Below, in pieces: positions 1 to 10,817 of a DNA stretch of 64,000 bases. The first letter of the stretch is position 1; each line of letters starts with the position of its first letter. The stretch spans positions 5,370,450 to 5,434,449 of the forward strand of contig NZ_CP129212.1 of NCBI RefSeq assembly GCF_030413175.1. The letters are read 5' to 3'. Under the pieces are notes generated by a model. It worked only from the letters and a program-made list of their open reading frames with translations. It was not told the origin of the DNA and made no database searches. The DNA is from Bradyrhizobium roseum. GTDB taxonomy: Bacteria > Pseudomonadota > Alphaproteobacteria > Rhizobiales > Xanthobacteraceae. Made by a program: the position numbers and the translations under genes.

Positions 1-1853
<1,853 letters not shown>

Positions 1854-2217
1854 CGTATCTCCAATTGTCAGGGAGCACGACGACGCCTCTGGGAACCGTC
1901 ATCCGCCCTATCTTTTTTGTTGCAGCACCACGCTTGCGGAAAACCGGTATCCCGCTTTTCCGGCGCGTGCTCTAGAACCGTTCCATATTGCAGCGGTTCG
2001 CGCCCCAGCGCAAACCGCTTTCGGCCGGGCACGGCAGACGCGCCACGGAATCGCCGCCCTTCTCGCGCCTGCACAAAAAGGGCGGACGGTCTTTGACCTG
2101 GCGTGAGGACGATATGATCAATACTTCGCGATCACCCGCCAGCTGAATCTACAGCCGGGCGCGCAGGATGGCTCGGCAACCCAGGAAGCGAGACTAGGAG
2201 CTACTATTTGCTCGTAT
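1854..2217. other. Intergenic region, molybdenum hydroxylase / murJ
   Basis: This 364-base gap holds no convincing gene; the open frames in it are GC-rich shadows. An inverted pair CGGAAAA...TTTTCCG sits at 1938-1963, inside a context resembling the short palindromic intergenic elements of rhizobia. The promoter of the minus-strand molybdenum hydroxylase should lie in the part next to 1853, but I see no clear -35/-10 pair. Confidence 0.4.
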
Positions 2218-3768
2218 CTACAATTGCTTAGAGCCGGACTGCCGATCCCGCAGGAGCGCGAAAATCCACCCCCGGCCAAACAGCAGCACGATCAGGACCC
2301 CATACACGAACGCGCCCACCGCCATCAGCAGCAGCAAGATGGTCTCATCCCGGAACGTGTGCATCTGCGCGAAGTAGAAGGCGGCGAATCGGGCGGTGGC
2401 CCACAGCGTGGCGGCGAGCAGGACACCGGCGGCCGCGAATTTCGCGAGTGACCTCAGCCAGGCCCGATCGAACTCGAGGTGACCTGCCCGCACCGCAAAG
2501 AACAGCACCAGCAACAGATTGACCCATGCGCCGGCGGCAGTGGCGAGCGCCAGCCCGATTTGCGCCAGCGCCCCCATCAGCGCCACCTTCAGCGCGACGT
2601 TGACGGCGACCCCGGTCAGCGCCGCCTTGACCGGCGTCGCGGTGTCCTGGCGCGCGTAGAACGTCGCCACCGCGCTGCGAATGGTCACGAACGGCACCAG
2701 GCCGATCGCATATGCCGCGAGCGTGGCGCCGGCGGCGGCGGCGTCCGCTGTCGAGAACGCGCCGCGCGCAAACATCGCGCGCATGATGACGTCGGGCACG
2801 GTGAGGAAGGCGGCGACGAAAGGGATCGAAAACAACAGCGAGAATTCGAACGCCCGCCGCTGCGCGGCCGAAGCGCCGGTGACATCGTTCGCAGTGAGAC
2901 GCCGAGACATCTCGGGCAGCAGAACCGTGCCGATCGCGATCCCGATCACGCCGATCGGCAACTGATTAAGGCGGTCGGCGTAATACAGCGCCGACAACGC
3001 ACCCGCCGGCAGGAAGGTCGCGATGATGGTATCGGCGAACAGGGCGATCTGCGTTCCCATCGAGCCGATGGTCGCCGGGCCCAGCGCGCGGAAGAACGCG
3101 CGCACGTCCTCGTCGAACCTGATCGCGGCGAATTTCGGCAGGATGCCGGTCCTGGCCGCATCGCCCGCCAGCAGCAGAAATTCCAGGATACCGGCGAGCA
3201 GCACACCCCATGCCGCAGCATAACCCGCCCCCGGAAAGAACGCAGCGAGCGCCAGCGTCGCCATCATGGAGAGGTTGAGAAAGATCGGCGCGGCGGCGGC
3301 ACTGGCGAAGCGATGCATCACGTTGAGCATGCCGCCATACAGCGTCACCAGCGTGATCAGCAGCAGATACGGAAAGGTGATCCGGGTCAGCGAAATCGCC
3401 AGCTCACCGCGCGCCGGGTCGTCCTTGAATCCCGGGGCAAGGATGGCGATCACGTCAGGCATGAACCACAAGGCGATCACAAGCAGAACGACCTGGGCGG
3501 CAAACAGCAGCGTGAAGATGCGGTCCGCAAACAGTCTTGCCGCCGCCTCGCCCTTGCCGTGCAGGTGCGCATAGGCCGGCACGAAGGCGGCGTTGAAGGC
3601 GCCCTCGGCGAAGATCGCGCGAAAATGATTGGGCAGCCGCAGCGCCACAAAGAAGGCGTCCGCGACCGGACCGGCGCCGAGTATGGCGGCGAGCATGATG
3701 TCGCGCGCGAAACCGGTCACCCGCGAGAGCAGCGTGTAACCGCCGACAGTGAAGATGCGTCCGAGCAT
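2218..3768 (-). CDS. murJ: Lipid II flippase MurJ (MviN)
   Basis: A 516-residue polytopic membrane protein of the MurJ/MviN family. It flips lipid II across the inner membrane for peptidoglycan synthesis. The N-terminus LGRIFTVGGYTLLSRVTGFARDIMLAAILG and the segment VADAFFVALRLPNHFRAIFAEGAFNAAFVP carry the family signature: TM1 with the conserved SR...G..R pattern, then the F..A..LPN.FR..FAEGAF.AFVP loop containing central-cavity arginines. Length matches the usual 500-530 residues with about 14 helices. The start at 3768 gives the standard N-terminus. The gene stands alone on the minus strand, downstream of the amino-sugar pair but separated from it by a palindromic element. Confidence 0.95.
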   Translation of the reverse strand: MLGRIFTVGGYTLLSRVTGFARDIMLAAILGAGPVADAFFVALRLPNHFRAIFAEGAFNAAFVPAYAHLHGKGEAAARLFADRIFTLLFAAQVVLLVIALWFMPDVIAILAPGFKDDPARGELAISLTRITFPYLLLITLVTLYGGMLNVMHRFASAAAAPIFLNLSMMATLALAAFFPGAGYAAAWGVLLAGILEFLLLAGDAARTGILPKFAAIRFDEDVRAFFRALGPATIGSMGTQIALFADTIIATFLPAGALSALYYADRLNQLPIGVIGIAIGTVLLPEMSRRLTANDVTGASAAQRRAFEFSLLFSIPFVAAFLTVPDVIMRAMFARGAFSTADAAAAGATLAAYAIGLVPFVTIRSAVATFYARQDTATPVKAALTGVAVNVALKVALMGALAQIGLALATAAGAWVNLLLVLFFAVRAGHLEFDRAWLRSLAKFAAAGVLLAATLWATARFAAFYFAQMHTFRDETILLLLMAVGAFVYGVLIVLLFGRGWIFALLRDRQSGSKQL

Positions 3769-3836
3769 GCGATGCTTCTAGCGCATATTCGCCGGACGGT
3801 GAAATCAGGCAGTTATTTGTCTGGGCGCGATCCTGT

Positions 3837-3860
3837 CCGAAAGCGGACGACCGCTTTCGG
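3837..3860. repeat. Perfect hairpin / palindromic intergenic element
   Basis: Ten-base arms CCGAAAGCGG and CCGCTTTCGG flank a four-base loop. It starts two bases after the stop codon of the minus-strand aminotransferase gene. The surrounding words (gatcctgtccgaaagcgg, ccgctttcgggatcatgc) resemble abundant palindromic elements of Rhizobiales. It has no T-tract. It may cap the 3' end of the transcript or be a mobile palindrome. Confidence 0.6.
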
Positions 3861-3862
3861 GA

Positions 3863-5014
3863 TCATGCCTGAACCGCACCCCGCACCGCCGCGATGACGC
3901 GATCCTGCGCCGCCTCGTCGAGATAGGCGTGGATCGGCAGGCTGACGACGTCGTCGGAGAGCGCTTCGCTCACCGGCAGCCCGCCATCCGCCACCGGGAA
4001 CGCCTTGTAGGCGGTCTGCTGATGCATCGATTTGGTATAATAAACCATCGTCGGAACGCCCTGCGCCTTCAGCGCCGCGGCAAAACCGTCGCGATCGACC
4101 CCCTTGGGCAGGCGGATGGTGTACTGCGCCCAGATCGAGGTGCAGCCGGGCGCGAGCCGCGGCACCGTCACGGCGTTGCCGAGGCCGCGCGCATAGCGCT
4201 CCGCGACGCGGTTGCGGGCTGCGATCTCGTCCTCGAAAATCTTCAACTTCTCGATCAGGACCGCTGCCTGCATGGTGTCGAGGCGCCCGGTCAGGCCGAG
4301 GCGCACATTGTCGTATTTGTCGGAGCCCTGGCCGTGCACACGGATGCTGCGCAGCGTTTCGGCCAGTTCGTCGTCATCGGTAAAGATGGCGCCGCCGTCA
4401 CCGAAGCAGCCCAGCGGTTTGGTCGGAAAGAAACTGGTCGCGGTCGCAAGGCCCAGCGAGCCGATCCGGCGGCCCTTGTAACTTGCGCCAAAGCCCTGGG
4501 CCGCGTCATCGAGCACGAACAGGCCTTCGGCCTGCGCGACCTCGGCAATCGCATCGTGGTCGGCGCTCTGGCCGAACAGGTCGACGGGGATCACGGCGCG
4601 GGGCTTCAGGCCGCGTTGCTTTGCCGTTGCAATGCCGCGCTTGAGCGAGGCGGCATCCATGTTGTAGGTCGCGGCGTCGACATCGACGAACACCGGCGTC
4701 GCACCGGTCAGCGCCACCGCTTCGCCGGTCGCGCAGAACGTGAACGACGGACACAGCACGGCGTCGCCGGGGCCGACTTCTTTCGCCATCAGCACCATCA
4801 GAAGCGCATCGGTGCCGCTGGCGCAGCTCACGACGTGTTTGGCGCCGCAGAAATCCGCCAGCGCCTTCTCCAACACGGCGACCTCCGGACCGTTGATGAA
4901 GAGGCAATGGCCGGTGACCCGCGCGAGCGCCTCGTCGATCGATGGGCCGAGCCGCCGGCGCTGCGAGCCGAGGTCATAGAAGGGAACGGGTTCTGGACGC
5001 ATGTGCTGGTTCAT
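3863..5014 (-). CDS. DegT/DnrJ/EryC1-family UDP-3-keto-sugar aminotransferase (GnnB or WbpE type)
   Basis: A PLP-dependent sugar aminotransferase of 383 residues. I chose ATG 5014 because the longer frame upstream overlaps the preceding gene and is low-complexity; ATG 5002 (MRPEPV) is an alternative. The family core is clear: FINGPEV near 39-45, SCASGTDAL near 63-71, VLDDAAQGFGASYKG near 167-181, and SFFPTKPLGCFGDGGA with the probable PLP lysine at about 199. It lies 31 bases after the dehydrogenase gene and is surely co-transcribed. Together they fit UDP-GlcNAc 3-oxidation followed by transamination. In bradyrhizobia this could feed the 2,3-diaminoglucose lipid A backbone (GnnB role, inference). 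A WbpE-like role on the uronic acid is the alternative. Confidence 0.85.
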   Translation of the reverse strand: MNQHMRPEPVPFYDLGSQRRRLGPSIDEALARVTGHCLFINGPEVAVLEKALADFCGAKHVVSCASGTDALLMVLMAKEVGPGDAVLCPSFTFCATGEAVALTGATPVFVDVDAATYNMDAASLKRGIATAKQRGLKPRAVIPVDLFGQSADHDAIAEVAQAEGLFVLDDAAQGFGASYKGRRIGSLGLATATSFFPTKPLGCFGDGGAIFTDDDELAETLRSIRVHGQGSDKYDNVRLGLTGRLDTMQAAVLIEKLKIFEDEIAARNRVAERYARGLGNAVTVPRLAPGCTSIWAQYTIRLPKGVDRDGFAAALKAQGVPTMVYYTKSMHQQTAYKAFPVADGGLPVSEALSDDVVSLPIHAYLDEAAQDRVIAAVRGAVQA

Positions 5015-5045
5015 GGAGCCTTGCTGGAATCGGAATTGAGAAAGT

Positions 5046-6062
5046 TCAGCCGGCGATGCGGCGCGGTCCCTTGCGCGCGGCGGAGGCCGCCGGCTTGGCG
5101 GGCTGCTCGAGACAGCGGATCGCGATTGCGAGGCTGGCAACGCCCTCGTCGCCGGTCACTGCCGGCACATTGCCGGTGCGGACGGCATCGAGGAAGGCGA
5201 GCAGTTCGGCGCGCAACGGTTCATCATGGCCAACCGGCAGATGCCGCATCGAATAGCTGCCGTCGGGCTTGAAGCCGAAGCATTCGGTCACCTGGCGCGT
5301 CAGCAGATCGCCCATCACATATTTGCCGCGGGTGGCGACCGTGACGCTGCGCGCCTTGAACGGCGTCAGCCAGTTGGTGTTGATGTGGGCGAGAACGCCG
5401 GAGGCGGTGCGGAACTGCAGCAGCGCGATGTCCTCGCGCTCGGCGACCGCGCTGGAAAGCTGCGGCTGCACCTCGACGATGTCAGATTCGGTGAACCAGC
5501 GGATCAGGTCGATATCGTGCACGGCGAGATCGATCACCACGCCGACATTCGACATTCGCGGCGGAAACGGCCCGACGCGGGTGATGCCGATCGAAAGAAT
5601 ATCCTCGCCCGAGATCGCCTGCTTGATCGCGGCGACCGCCGGATTGAAGCGCTCGACGTGACCGACCATCAGCGTCACGCCGGCGCTCTTCGCCGCATCG
5701 ACGATGTCCTGCCCCTCTTCCACCGTCGAGGCGACCGGCTTCTCGACCAGGATGTGGATGTTGCGCGTAATGCAGGCCAGCGCGATCTCGTGATGCAGAT
5801 GGGTGGGCGCTGCGATGGTGACGGCGTCGACGCCTTCATTGAACAGTTCATCGAGTTCGGCGAAGGCGCGGCAGCCGGCAAGCGCAGTGGCCCGCGCGCG
5901 ATGCTCGGGCAACGGATCCACGATTCCGACCAGCGTCACCCCGGGCAGACCGGCCAGAACGCGGGCATGGTTGCTCCCCATCACGCCGGCGCCGACTACG
6001 CCGACCCGCAAGCCGCCGACGGCACCGATCTTTGCGTCGGATGCGGACCCTTTGGAACTCAT
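5046..6062 (-). CDS. Gfo/Idh/MocA-family UDP-sugar 3-dehydrogenase (GnnA or WbpB type)
   Basis: A 338-residue NAD(P)-dependent oxidoreductase. The Rossmann motif GVVGAGVMGSNHARVL starts near residue 21. The catalytic EKP of the family is at about 107-109 (LVEKPVAS), followed by VGHVERFNPAV and the VHDIDLIRWF segment with the conserved histidine. Expected activity is oxidation of the C3 hydroxyl of a UDP-N-acetylhexosamine to the 3-keto sugar, which the aminotransferase directly downstream would convert to a 3-amino sugar. No WbpA (6-dehydrogenase) or WbpD (acetyltransferase) gene is in the window. That favours the GnnA/GnnB lipid A pathway over the uronic acid pathway, but does not prove it. 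Confidence 0.85.
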   Translation of the reverse strand: MSSKGSASDAKIGAVGGLRVGVVGAGVMGSNHARVLAGLPGVTLVGIVDPLPEHRARATALAGCRAFAELDELFNEGVDAVTIAAPTHLHHEIALACITRNIHILVEKPVASTVEEGQDIVDAAKSAGVTLMVGHVERFNPAVAAIKQAISGEDILSIGITRVGPFPPRMSNVGVVIDLAVHDIDLIRWFTESDIVEVQPQLSSAVAEREDIALLQFRTASGVLAHINTNWLTPFKARSVTVATRGKYVMGDLLTRQVTECFGFKPDGSYSMRHLPVGHDEPLRAELLAFLDAVRTGNVPAVTGDEGVASLAIAIRCLEQPAKPAASAARKGPRRIAG

Positions 6063-6225
6063 GATGTATCGACCCCAAACAGACGTTGCGCAGAGGTTGC
6101 GCCGGTAACTTCCCCGGCGGTTCCTCTAGCACGCCGTCACAGGCGTGGCGAACGCGATCGACCGTTTTTAGACACGTTTTGATTCAAACAGTTACAGTCT
6201 GACGGGTCGTAAAACCACGGCTCGA

Positions 6226-7638
6226 TTAGCTGCGCTGATAATCATCCTCGATGCGAATGATGTCGTCTTCGCCCAGATAACTGCCGGTCTGGACCTCGAT
6301 CAGTTCGAGCTGGATCTTGCCGGGATTCTCCAGCCGGTGCACCGCGCCGATCGGGATATAGATCGACTCGTTCTCGTGCACGGTCTTGACCAGTTCGTTG
6401 ACGGTGACCTGTGCCGTTCCGCGCACCACGATCCAGTGCTCGGAGCGATGGTGATGCTTCTGCAGCGAGAGCCGTCCGCCCGGCTTGACGATGATGCGCT
6501 TGACCTGGTGACGGTCGCCATTGTCGACCGACTGATAGGATCCCCAGGGCCGATGCACCCGGATGTGATCCTCGGTGACCTGAGGCGCCACCGTTTTCAG
6601 TTTCGCCACCAGTCGCTTCAATCCGTTGGCGTCCTGCTGCCGGGAAACCAGCACGGCGTCCTGGGTCGCGACCACGACGAGATCGTCGACGCCTTCGAGC
6701 GCGACCAGCGCGCGGTCGGTCGATACGTTGCAGTTGCGGGAATCCTCGAACACCGCAGCACCCCGCGCCGCGTTGCCGTCGCCGTCCTTGGCGGACAATT
6801 CCCACACCGCATGCCAGGAGCCGACATCAGACCAGCCGCACGCCACCGGCACGACCGCGGCGCGCGCGGTTTTTTCCATCACGGCGTAGTCGATCGAGAT
6901 CGACTTCGCCAATCCGAACGCGGCTTCGTCGAGCTTGACGAAGCCGAGATCGGTGCCGGCCTTCGCCACCGCGTCGCTCACGGCCTGGATGCTTTCCGCA
7001 TCGACCTTGCGATATTCATCCGTCAACACGGCGGCGCGGAACATGAAGTTGCCGCTGTTCCAGAGATAGCCGGACTTGACATAATCCGCCGCCGTGGCCG
7101 GATCCGGCTTCTCGACGAATTTGGCGACCGCACGGACCTTGCCGGAAATGATCGCACCGGGATTGATGTAGCCATATTCGGTGGCGGCGCGTTCGGGCTG
7201 CACGCCGAAGGTCACGATGTGGCCGGCTTCCGCGGCGGCCAGTCCCTCGCGACAGGCCGCGAGGAAGGCGGGCGTATCGCTCACCACGTGGTCGGCGGCC
7301 AGCGCCAGCACGATCGCGTCCTTGTCGCGCGTTTCGGCAAACGCCGCACCGGCGGCGATCGCCGGCCCGGAATCGCGCCGCATCGGCTCCAGCAGCACGT
7401 CGGCCTCGCGCCCGATCTCCGCCAGTTGCTCGAGCACCATGAATCGATAGGCGTTGTTGGTGATGATGACGGGCCGTTCGAACAGATCAGCGTCGGAAAC
7501 CCGCAGCAGCGTGTCCTGGAATGTCGAGCGCGCCCCGAACAGGGACAGGAATTGTTTCGGGTGAACCTCGCGCGAGGCCGGCCACAGCCGCGTCCCGGCG
7601 CCGCCGCACATGATCAAGGGAATGATTTTTCGGGTCAT
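6226..7638 (-). CDS. manC: Mannose-1-phosphate guanylyltransferase / mannose-6-phosphate isomerase
   Basis: A bifunctional type-II PMI/GMP protein of 470 residues that makes GDP-mannose. The nucleotidyltransferase signature MCGGAGTRLWPASR is at about 10-23 and SGYLWNSGNFMF follows in the same domain. The C-terminal cupin isomerase domain begins near RPWGSYQSVDNGDRHQVK and contains SLQKHHHRSEHWIVV. ATG 7638 gives the normal N-terminus MTRKIIPLIMCGG; the longer frame upstream runs into the neighbouring epimerase gene. It follows that gene by seven bases, so both are one transcript. Product GDP-mannose is the precursor for the gmd/fcl pair at 45965-47975 and for mannosyltransferases in the cluster. 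Confidence 0.95.
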   Translation of the reverse strand: MTRKIIPLIMCGGAGTRLWPASREVHPKQFLSLFGARSTFQDTLLRVSDADLFERPVIITNNAYRFMVLEQLAEIGREADVLLEPMRRDSGPAIAAGAAFAETRDKDAIVLALAADHVVSDTPAFLAACREGLAAAEAGHIVTFGVQPERAATEYGYINPGAIISGKVRAVAKFVEKPDPATAADYVKSGYLWNSGNFMFRAAVLTDEYRKVDAESIQAVSDAVAKAGTDLGFVKLDEAAFGLAKSISIDYAVMEKTARAAVVPVACGWSDVGSWHAVWELSAKDGDGNAARGAAVFEDSRNCNVSTDRALVALEGVDDLVVVATQDAVLVSRQQDANGLKRLVAKLKTVAPQVTEDHIRVHRPWGSYQSVDNGDRHQVKRIIVKPGGRLSLQKHHHRSEHWIVVRGTAQVTVNELVKTVHENESIYIPIGAVHRLENPGKIQLELIEVQTGSYLGEDDIIRIEDDYQRS

Positions 7639-7645
7639 CGGCGTT

Positions 7646-8629
7646 TCAAATCCTGTAGTACTCACAATACCACGCGACAAAATCGGCAAGCCCGTCCTCG
7701 ATCGAGGTCTGCGGCCTGAAACCGGTGTCACGCATCAATTCGGCGACATCGGCAAAGGTCTCGGTCACGTCTCCGGGCTGCATCGGCAGCATCTCCCTGA
7801 CCGCCGCGCGGCCCAGTTGCCGCTCCAGAACCGCTACCACATGAAGCAGTTCTTCCGGATGATTATTGCCGACATTGTAAACCCGTGCCGGCGCCGTGGC
7901 GCCCTCGTCGCGCGGAGCCTGGTCGACCAGTTTCAATACGACGCGCGTCACATCGTCGATATGGGTAAAATCACGCCGCATCCGGCCATGGTTAAAGAGA
8001 CGGATCGGGGTTCCCTCGACGATCGCCTTGGTAAACGCGAAAATCGCCATATCGGGCCGGCCCCACGGCCCGTAAATGGTAAAGAACCGCAAACCTGTCA
8101 CCGGAAGCCGGTAGAGATGGCTGTAGGAATGCGCGATCAGCTCATTCGCCTTCTTGGTCGCGGCGTAGAGGCTGATCGGATGGTCGGTTTTGTCGTTTAC
8201 CGAAAACGGCAGCTTGGTGTTGGCGCCGTAGACCGACGATGAGGATGCATAGACCAGATGGTCGCAGCCGTGATGCCGGCATCCCTCCAGTAGATTGACG
8301 AACCCCGCGAGATTGGCGTCGACATAGGCATGCGGATGGTCGATCGAGTAGCGCACGCCGGCCTGTGCCGCGAGATGCACCACTTTTTCGAAACGCGGCC
8401 CGGCGAACAGGCGCGCCATCGCCGCGCGGTCAGCGAGATCGATCTGTTCGAACGCAAAATCCCGCTCTCCGTGCAGAATGTCGAGCCGCGCCTTCTTGAG
8501 CGCCGGGTCGTAATAGTCGTTGAGATTGTCGAGGCCGACCACGGCGCGGCCTTCGGCCAGCAGCCGCCGCGCGACGTGGAAGCCGATGAAACCCGCGGCC
8601 CCGGTGACCAATATTGGTTGATCCGGCAT
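7646..8629 (-). CDS. UDP-glucuronate 4-epimerase-type NAD-dependent epimerase (CapI/LspL-like)
   Basis: An extended short-chain dehydrogenase of 327 residues. The NAD motif VTGAAGFIGFHVARRL starts near residue 8. GLDNLNDYYDPALKKARL is diagnostic for UDP-glucuronate epimerases (CapI, LspL). Catalytic YAATKKANE and SSSSVYG are present. It would convert UDP-glucuronate to UDP-galacturonate for LPS or capsule. The gene is first in a two-gene minus-strand unit with manC and diverges from the membrane protein gene at 8805. No UDP-glucose 6-dehydrogenase gene is in the window, so UDP-glucuronate must come from elsewhere. Confidence 0.9.
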   Translation of the reverse strand: MPDQPILVTGAAGFIGFHVARRLLAEGRAVVGLDNLNDYYDPALKKARLDILHGERDFAFEQIDLADRAAMARLFAGPRFEKVVHLAAQAGVRYSIDHPHAYVDANLAGFVNLLEGCRHHGCDHLVYASSSSVYGANTKLPFSVNDKTDHPISLYAATKKANELIAHSYSHLYRLPVTGLRFFTIYGPWGRPDMAIFAFTKAIVEGTPIRLFNHGRMRRDFTHIDDVTRVVLKLVDQAPRDEGATAPARVYNVGNNHPEELLHVVAVLERQLGRAAVREMLPMQPGDVTETFADVAELMRDTGFRPQTSIEDGLADFVAWYCEYYRI

Positions 8630-8804
8630 CGTATCCCTGGAAGGAGCCGCTCAAGGGCTGAATTGCTGTCCGCGCCTCTTTACCTGCGTTGCGGAGGGGG
8701 CCGCAATACCGCCCGCCCCGCTATTGCCAGATCGGCCCGAAAACCATACCAAGGCGCGCAATTGCATCGCATTTTACACCCTTCTCAAACCCAGCACAGG
8801 CGAG

Positions 8805-9764
8805 ATGCGCGGTATCCTGCTTTCGGCGTTGAAGATACTGGTCTCGGCGGCGCTGTTGTATTTCTCGCTGCGCAAGGTCGACCTGGCCGAGCTGTTCGGC
8901 CGCATCGACGTTTCCAGCCTGGGCTGGATCGGCGTGGCGATTGCGGTGACGTTCCTGCAGATATTCGTCGGCGTGCTGCGGTGGCGCGAGATCAGCGCGG
9001 AGTGCGGCGCGCCGTTGCCGACGAGGCAGGCGATGCGCTTCAACGTGATCGGAACCTTCTTCAACCAGACACTGCCTTCCTCGATCGGCGGCGACGCGGT
9101 CAGGCTGTGGCTCGTGGCGCGCAGCGGCCATGGCTGGCGCGCAGCGACCTATTCCATCTTCGTCGACCGCGCCATCGGCCTGATCGCGCTCGCGGTGGTG
9201 ATCGTCGCGAGTCTGCCCTGGAGCTACCGCCTGATCACCGATCCGCACGGGCGGTCGGCGCTGCTGCTGGTCGATTTCGCAGCGCTTGCCGGCGGTCTCG
9301 GATTTCTCGTTCTCGGCCGGCTGCCGTGGCCGTGGCTGAAGCGCTGGTGGCTCACCCACCACTTCCACGCCTGTTCGGTGATCGCCAACCGCGTGCTGTT
9401 CAGCCGCGCGCACGGTCCGAAAGTCGCGATCCTGTCGCTGCTGGTGCATGTGCTCGCCGTCGTCATCGCCTGGTGCGTGGTGCAGTCGATCGCAGCGCCC
9501 GTGCTGTTCGGCCAGGTGTTCCAGCTTGTTCCGCCGGTCATGCTGATCACGATGCTGCCGATCTCGATCGCCGGCTGGGGCGTGCGCGAGGCCACCATGG
9601 GGCTGGCGTTCGGATATGCCGGCCTGATGGCGAGCGAAGGCGTCAATATCTCGCTGCTCTATGGCGCGGTGTCGTTCATCGTCGGCCTGGTCGGCGGGCT
9701 TGTCTGGATCCTGAGCGCCGAGAAGGCTGCGCAGGGCACGGTGCCGATCCAGGTTCCCAAATAA
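8805..9764 (+). CDS. Flippase-like integral membrane protein (UPF0104 / LPG-synthase TM domain family)
   Basis: A 319-residue polytopic membrane protein. The start ATG 8805 (MRGILLSALKILVSAALLYF) follows CAGGCGAG and puts the first helix at the N-terminus; the frame extends upstream but without membrane character. The signature TFFNQTLPSSIGGDAVRLW near 84-102 and the later GWGVREATMG segment are typical of the family that includes the membrane part of lysylphosphatidylglycerol synthase and YbhN. Function is not established for stand-alone members; transport or modification of lipid-linked glycans is often proposed. It sits directly before a WecA-type transferase on the same strand, 30 bases apart. 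Confidence 0.8.
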   Translation: MRGILLSALKILVSAALLYFSLRKVDLAELFGRIDVSSLGWIGVAIAVTFLQIFVGVLRWREISAECGAPLPTRQAMRFNVIGTFFNQTLPSSIGGDAVRLWLVARSGHGWRAATYSIFVDRAIGLIALAVVIVASLPWSYRLITDPHGRSALLLVDFAALAGGLGFLVLGRLPWPWLKRWWLTHHFHACSVIANRVLFSRAHGPKVAILSLLVHVLAVVIAWCVVQSIAAPVLFGQVFQLVPPVMLITMLPISIAGWGVREATMGLAFGYAGLMASEGVNISLLYGAVSFIVGLVGGLVWILSAEKAAQGTVPIQVPK

Positions 9765-9794
9765 TTCCCTGAAGCAACTTTCCACGCGGATCGA

Positions 9795-10817
9795 ATGGCC
9801 CGTTCGCTTTTTCTGCTGTCACTGGCCGCCGCGGTGCCGGCCGCGCTGCTGTCGGGCGCGCTGACCTGGGCGATCCGGCCGCTCATGATGCGCATAGCGC
9901 TGGCCAAGCCGAACGCGCGTTCCTCGCACCGGATCCCGACGCCGCAGGGCGCCGGCATCGCGGTGATCGCGGCCACGCTGATCGCGGCCGCGGCGGTCAT
10001 CGGACTTGCCGGCCCGGCCGACATGAAGATTCCCGCCACCGTGTTCGGCGCAACGCTGTTCATTGCCGCAGTCGGCTTTGTCGACGACGTAAGAACGCTT
10101 TCGGTCGCGCCGCGGCTGCTGCTGCAGGGGGCCGCCGTCGCAGCCGTGATCCTTGCGGCGCCCGAAGGCCTGCGCATCGTTGCCGCCTGCCCGCTCTGGC
10201 TCGAGCGCGGCTTGCTGATCATCGCAGGGCTGTGGTTCGTGAACCTCGTCAACTTCATGGACGGGCTCGACCTGATGACGGTCGCCGAGATCGTGCCCGT
10301 CACCGGCGCGCTGGTTCTGCTCGGCTGGCTGGCCGAACTCCCGGCGCCCGCGATGGTGGCTGCTGCTGCCCTGCTCGGCGCGATGCTGGGATTTGCGCCC
10401 TTCAACCGGCCGGTGGCGAAAATCTTCCTTGGCGATGTCGGCAGCCTGCCGATCGGCCTGTTGGCCGGCTGGTGCCTGCTGCAGCTCGCCTGGCACCAGC
10501 AGATGGCGGCCGCCCTGCTGTTGCCGCTGTATTATCTCACTGACACGACCGTCACGCTGTTTCGGCGGATGGCGAGGCGCGAGCCGTTCTGGGCGGCGCA
10601 CCGCAGCCATTTCTACCAGCGCGCCACCGACAACGGATTTTCCGCACCGCGCGTGGTGGGCGAAGTATTTGCGCTCAACATCCTGCTTGCCGCGCTGGCG
10701 ATCGGCTCGGCCCTGACCTCGTCGGCGGCCACCGCCGTCGTGCTCTTGATCATCGGCGGCATCGCCACGGCGTTCCTGATGCGCAGATTCTCGCGCCGGC
10801 TGCCGTTGTCGGGCTAA
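9795..10817 (+). CDS. Undecaprenyl-phosphate sugar-1-phosphate transferase (WecA/WbpL/MraY family)
   Basis: A 340-residue polytopic membrane enzyme that moves a sugar-1-phosphate from a UDP-sugar to undecaprenyl phosphate, starting O-antigen synthesis. Motifs in order: SSHRIPTPQGAGIAV near 38-52, FVDDVRTLS (Mg-binding aspartates), NLVNFMDGLDLM (catalytic Asp), FLGDVGSLPIG, and HRSHFYQRA near the end, the HxH-type loop of the WecA/WbpL group. Length and helix pattern fit WbpL-like proteins. It ends tail-to-tail with the GT4 gene, sharing four bases at the stop codons. Confidence 0.92.
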   Translation: MARSLFLLSLAAAVPAALLSGALTWAIRPLMMRIALAKPNARSSHRIPTPQGAGIAVIAATLIAAAAVIGLAGPADMKIPATVFGATLFIAAVGFVDDVRTLSVAPRLLLQGAAVAAVILAAPEGLRIVAACPLWLERGLLIIAGLWFVNLVNFMDGLDLMTVAEIVPVTGALVLLGWLAELPAPAMVAAAALLGAMLGFAPFNRPVAKIFLGDVGSLPIGLLAGWCLLQLAWHQQMAAALLLPLYYLTDTTVTLFRRMARREPFWAAHRSHFYQRATDNGFSAPRVVGEVFALNILLAALAIGSALTSSAATAVVLLIIGGIATAFLMRRFSRRLPLSG

